From: Dryas octopetala
Taxonomy: Eukaryota; Streptophyta; Magnoliopsida; Rosales; Rosaceae
Direction of reading: 5' to 3'
Assembly (NCBI GenBank): GCA_963921425.1
Contig: OY992840.1
Coordinates: 18,578,621 to 18,642,620 of the forward strand
DNA length: 64,000 bases
In this document: in pieces, positions 57,760 to 64,000 of the stretch
How positions within the stretch are numbered: position 1 is the first letter of the stretch
Layout of the letters: the number at the start of each line of letters is the position of its first letter
The notes under the pieces: generated by a model
Told to the model about the DNA's origin: nothing
Seen by the model: only the letters and a program-made list of their open reading frames with translations
The model's database searches: none
Program-made: the position numbers and the translations under genes

Positions 57760-59585
57760 TTATGATGATTGTCCAACTGATTCCACATCATCTCTTCTCA
57801 CCTCTTTGATTGAGTGATTGTGAAGATGTCGTGTAAAACTGGTGGTTGTGTCCAAGAAATAGAGAACAAAGGACATAATGCAGCAACCCACAAACATGGG
57901 GATGGGACCAAAGATCCAGAGGAAGAGGGGAAATGACAAGTAGAAAGCTCGCAATCCAAGGGACCAAAAGTAGCTTCCTCGATTCAAGTTTCGTGCAACG
58001 TACTCGATGCAATCCTTTCTACCTTGCCATGTTGGTACAGTGGCCAAGAAGCTAACATGGGCATAGTATCTAATAGACTGCACATTGAAGAGAAAGGCAA
58101 CAAGGAAGCACAGCAAGATAGAAAAGTACTTGATTGCAGAGAGAATGGGGGTCTTGTTGCCGTAAATTAATTTTGAAGTTGTGTTCGAGTTTGATGTACT
58201 GCTGACAAATACACTGATCAGAGAACTGAGAGTGATAGCTGTTGTTGCCAAAAGTGTAGATGCCATTATGTTGTTGCGTATTGTTTGAACAGCCAAAACA
58301 CCATTCTTCAAGGGGTCCTGAAAATAATGGAGAGTAAGGCTTGTTAACTCTTTAAACATTGGACCAATACTCAATTTCTAATATTTGTTTTTGAAAAGTT
58401 AGTCCGACCATAATTTAGATAATAGTTTAAGGTTTAACAAAAGTAGGGATTGAATTGAAAAATAGTTGATCGAAAAATGTACTTGAATTTATCAGTATGG
58501 ACAGCCTAGCTAGCAGAAGTCAAGCAAGATAGAAAACTTGGATATCCAACTCCCAGAGAAACTTGCCCTACCAAAAAGTCTATGAATTAACCAGAATTCC
58601 ACCAAATTAATGATATTTCCATAGATCAGTCTAACTCAGTTCATGAATCCAACTACAATCTTCAATTCATGGGATAGGTAGCTTATAAAGCTAACAACTA
58701 ATGCTCAAATTGAAGCCTCTTAATTAGATTTAGATCTTGAAAATCCTAACATGAAAGGTAATACAATGCCTTTTCTTTCTTTAACTAACTTAAATGTGTA
58801 ATGAAGCTTGGTTCATTAATTGTTTTATGTACTTCTGAACGGAGCAAAGGGATCTCCCCATAAACTTCACATATGTAGTCTCTTAGGATTGTAGAAGCCA
58901 ATATGTATATAATATATACAATAGAGTTCTAAATTCTAATAAGTACCTAATTTGAGAACAGCCTCACCAGAAACAGAAGATAAAAACAATAATCTTTCGA
59001 AACCCTTTAAACGATGCTTAGAAGTTAAAAGTCTAAATGTCCAACAATTTTCCTTGGTCCAAAGACTCATCTCAAAAGAATCATATCAAGAATTATTCCC
59101 TAGTTTCCAAGCACCCTACTCTGGTAGCTAACTCAAAACTGTAAGAGGAACTAATTGAATAGATGACTACCCCCTGAACACATACCATGGCCTTTTGGAG
59201 GCTACAAGGAAATGATGACCCAATTATGGTAATGCCCAGATCATGCAGGTCAAATAAACCGAAAAAAGGGATTTACTTGCCTAGATTTTTTGTCATATGG
59301 ATGTAATTCTAGTTTCATGGCCACAATACCCTTTAAAAAGAAACAAAATTCAAAGACCCACTACCCATCAAAAAGTGAAAAATTCAAACAAGAAATGGTA
59401 GAGAGAGGAGATGGGGGACTGACACTCATCATGGATAAGACCCATTGGTGTCGAGACTGAGCATTGATGCCAATCACAGTTCGTATTGGATAACGCAGTA
59501 TGGTGATGAGCAGCCAAGCGTGATATGTTCCCAACACAAACAGACCCAGTGGTACCAGCGCATAGTCCAACTTCTCCTCTTCCAT
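57760..59585 (-). CDS. DUF599 membrane protein (intact copy)
   Basis: Exons 59585-59424 and 58317-57760 join in phase 0 (SMMS|DPLK) to give 239 residues, normal for plant DUF599 proteins. Hydrophobic spans occur at about 8-30 (YALVPLGLFVLGTYHAWLLI), 70-95 (NNIMASTLLATTAITLSSLI), 120-140 (YFSILLCFLVAFLFNV) and 185-215 (AFYLSFPLFLWIFGPIPMFV). Conserved family phrases are R(T)VIGIN, RHQWVLSMM, KNGVLAVQTIRNNIMASTLLA and SYFWSLGLRAFYLS. The molecular role of the family is not known to me. The ATG chosen follows a long CT-rich leader; upstream ATGs only add Arg/Glu-repeat residues from that microsatellite. Confidence 0.9.
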
Positions 59586-59623
59586 CTCTCTCGCTCTCTC
59601 TCTCACACACACTCTCTCTCTGA

Positions 59624-59624
<1 letters not shown>

Positions 59625-59664
<40 letters not shown>

Positions 59665-59672
59665 TCTCTGAG
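59625..59672. repeat. (CT)n microsatellite in 5' UTR of intact DUF599 gene
   Basis: A long CT run plus shorter ones (59583-59672) lie immediately upstream of the start codon. Confidence 0.85.
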
Positions 59673-60755
59673 ACTCAGTGTGTAGATGGATGTATGGGTG
59701 CGTTTTTTAGGTGGTGGATGAGAGTTTGGAAAAGAAAGAAATCACGGGTATATGAAATGAAAAGGACACGTAAGTTTTTTCCAACAGTGTTAACAGAGTC
59801 AGAGAGCAATACAACTTGAGTGTGACCAAAATTTTAACAATCCAAACCTTCCTTTTTCTCATCATGTCCTTTGACGTTTTTAACAATTGTACGGATCAAA
59901 TTATACACACTAACACTATTATTCAATCTGACCCATTTTCACATGCCATGTGTTAGTGTTCTATCCAAACCCAGTTAGATCCAAGTTTAGCTTTTCAACC
60001 AAGAAGCCTAGACTAGGGTTGACCCTTTGTCATATCAGGAAACATGTACTTGTCTAAGCATATAGCAAAATGGTCTTTGCATGATGTATGTGAATTTTAT
60101 GAGAACCCAATTAAAACTTGCATAGAACCTGCACAAACTACAGTTGTATCTCTCCCTGCCGTCAACTTTGTATTAATAATTTTATTTTTTCCAACAAAAG
60201 ATATTTGATTCGATTACTAAATGGGTTGATTTCGAATAGACTTATGTTGAGTTGAGTTGATTCCGAGATTTTGCCAAGCATAAAGTAAAAGATGTGATGC
60301 TGTAGCATAATAAAAGATGTGACAATACATTAAACATGTATGCGATCATAATGCAGCCACGGCTTATTCTTGTTGTAACGAATCATTAGGGAAATGATGT
60401 AATGATTCACATTGGAAAAAAAAAAGAAAAAAAAAGAAGCTAAGTAGTCACAGACTATTATTAATCATTGGTGAAATGAGGTCGTTTCTAACATTGACAT
60501 CCAACTTGAAACTTGAACAAATGAACAAAGATAATACTCAGGTTGCCAGATGGTAAGCCTCTCAGCCAAACAGGTTTTATAAACATCTTTCAACATCCAG
60601 TAAGCAATAGGCCGACAGCATTCTCATGTACATAAAATGTGGCTTTGCTAACTCAAAATTTATTAACTATGATTATTAATACAAAAGGTTAAAGGAAACA
60701 AAAAAAACAACATTTTTTTTATGGTACACATAAGATTTCAAGACTCAGCATCCCT
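59673..60755. other. Intergenic between DUF599 and poly(A) polymerase genes
   Basis: Contains the DUF599 promoter side and the 3' flank of the polymerase gene, with A-runs near 60418-60437. No coding exon recognised. Confidence 0.5.

Positions 60756-64000
<3,245 letters not shown>

Overview
The window is nuclear DNA of a flowering plant, a eudicot. Introns are GT-AG with AT-rich interiors, and intergenic DNA is rich in (TA)n and (GA)n. There are plant-specific families (DUF599, early nodulin-like phytocyanin, PB1 proteins, a plastid-type MurG) and a miR156/157 hairpin. The genus cannot be fixed from sequence alone.

Left part (1-24.4 kb). A plastid-type alpha/beta hydrolase (minus, running off the left edge) and a MurG-like glycosyltransferase (minus) flank a decayed SAPS-type PP6 regulatory-subunit gene. 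From memory the hydrolase and MurG homologues are also close neighbours in Arabidopsis, so the SAPS piece looks like an insertion. A complete PIF/Harbinger DNA transposon of 4.3 kb with both proteins open sits at 6502-10800. Next come a PB1-domain protein (minus) and, divergently, a lipid phosphate phosphatase (plus).

Middle part (25-40 kb). A tandem pair of small basic unknown proteins is followed by a cluster of at least four related two-exon genes for short secreted proline-rich precursors (27.8, 30.5, 32.8 and 39.1 kb). Exon 1 is a conserved signal peptide; a phase-1 intron lies at the cleavage region; exon 2 is short and divergent. This cluster is the best candidate here for something undescribed. 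A heavy-metal-associated-fold protein without its CxxC lies inside it.

Right-middle (40-53.4 kb). Two large fold-back elements and one Pack-MULE carrying part of a choline-transporter-like gene have matching 8-9 bp target duplications. An early nodulin-like gene lies at 44.1 kb. The long AT-rich stretch 45-52 kb holds a canonical MIR157-type hairpin with an upstream TATA box.

Right end (55-64 kb). A tandem pair of DUF599 membrane-protein genes includes one intact and one broken copy. The 3' two-thirds of a nuclear poly(A) polymerase gene (minus) runs off the right edge. Exon coordinates were assigned by eye from reading frame, splice consensus and remembered family sequences; no alignment or expression data were available.
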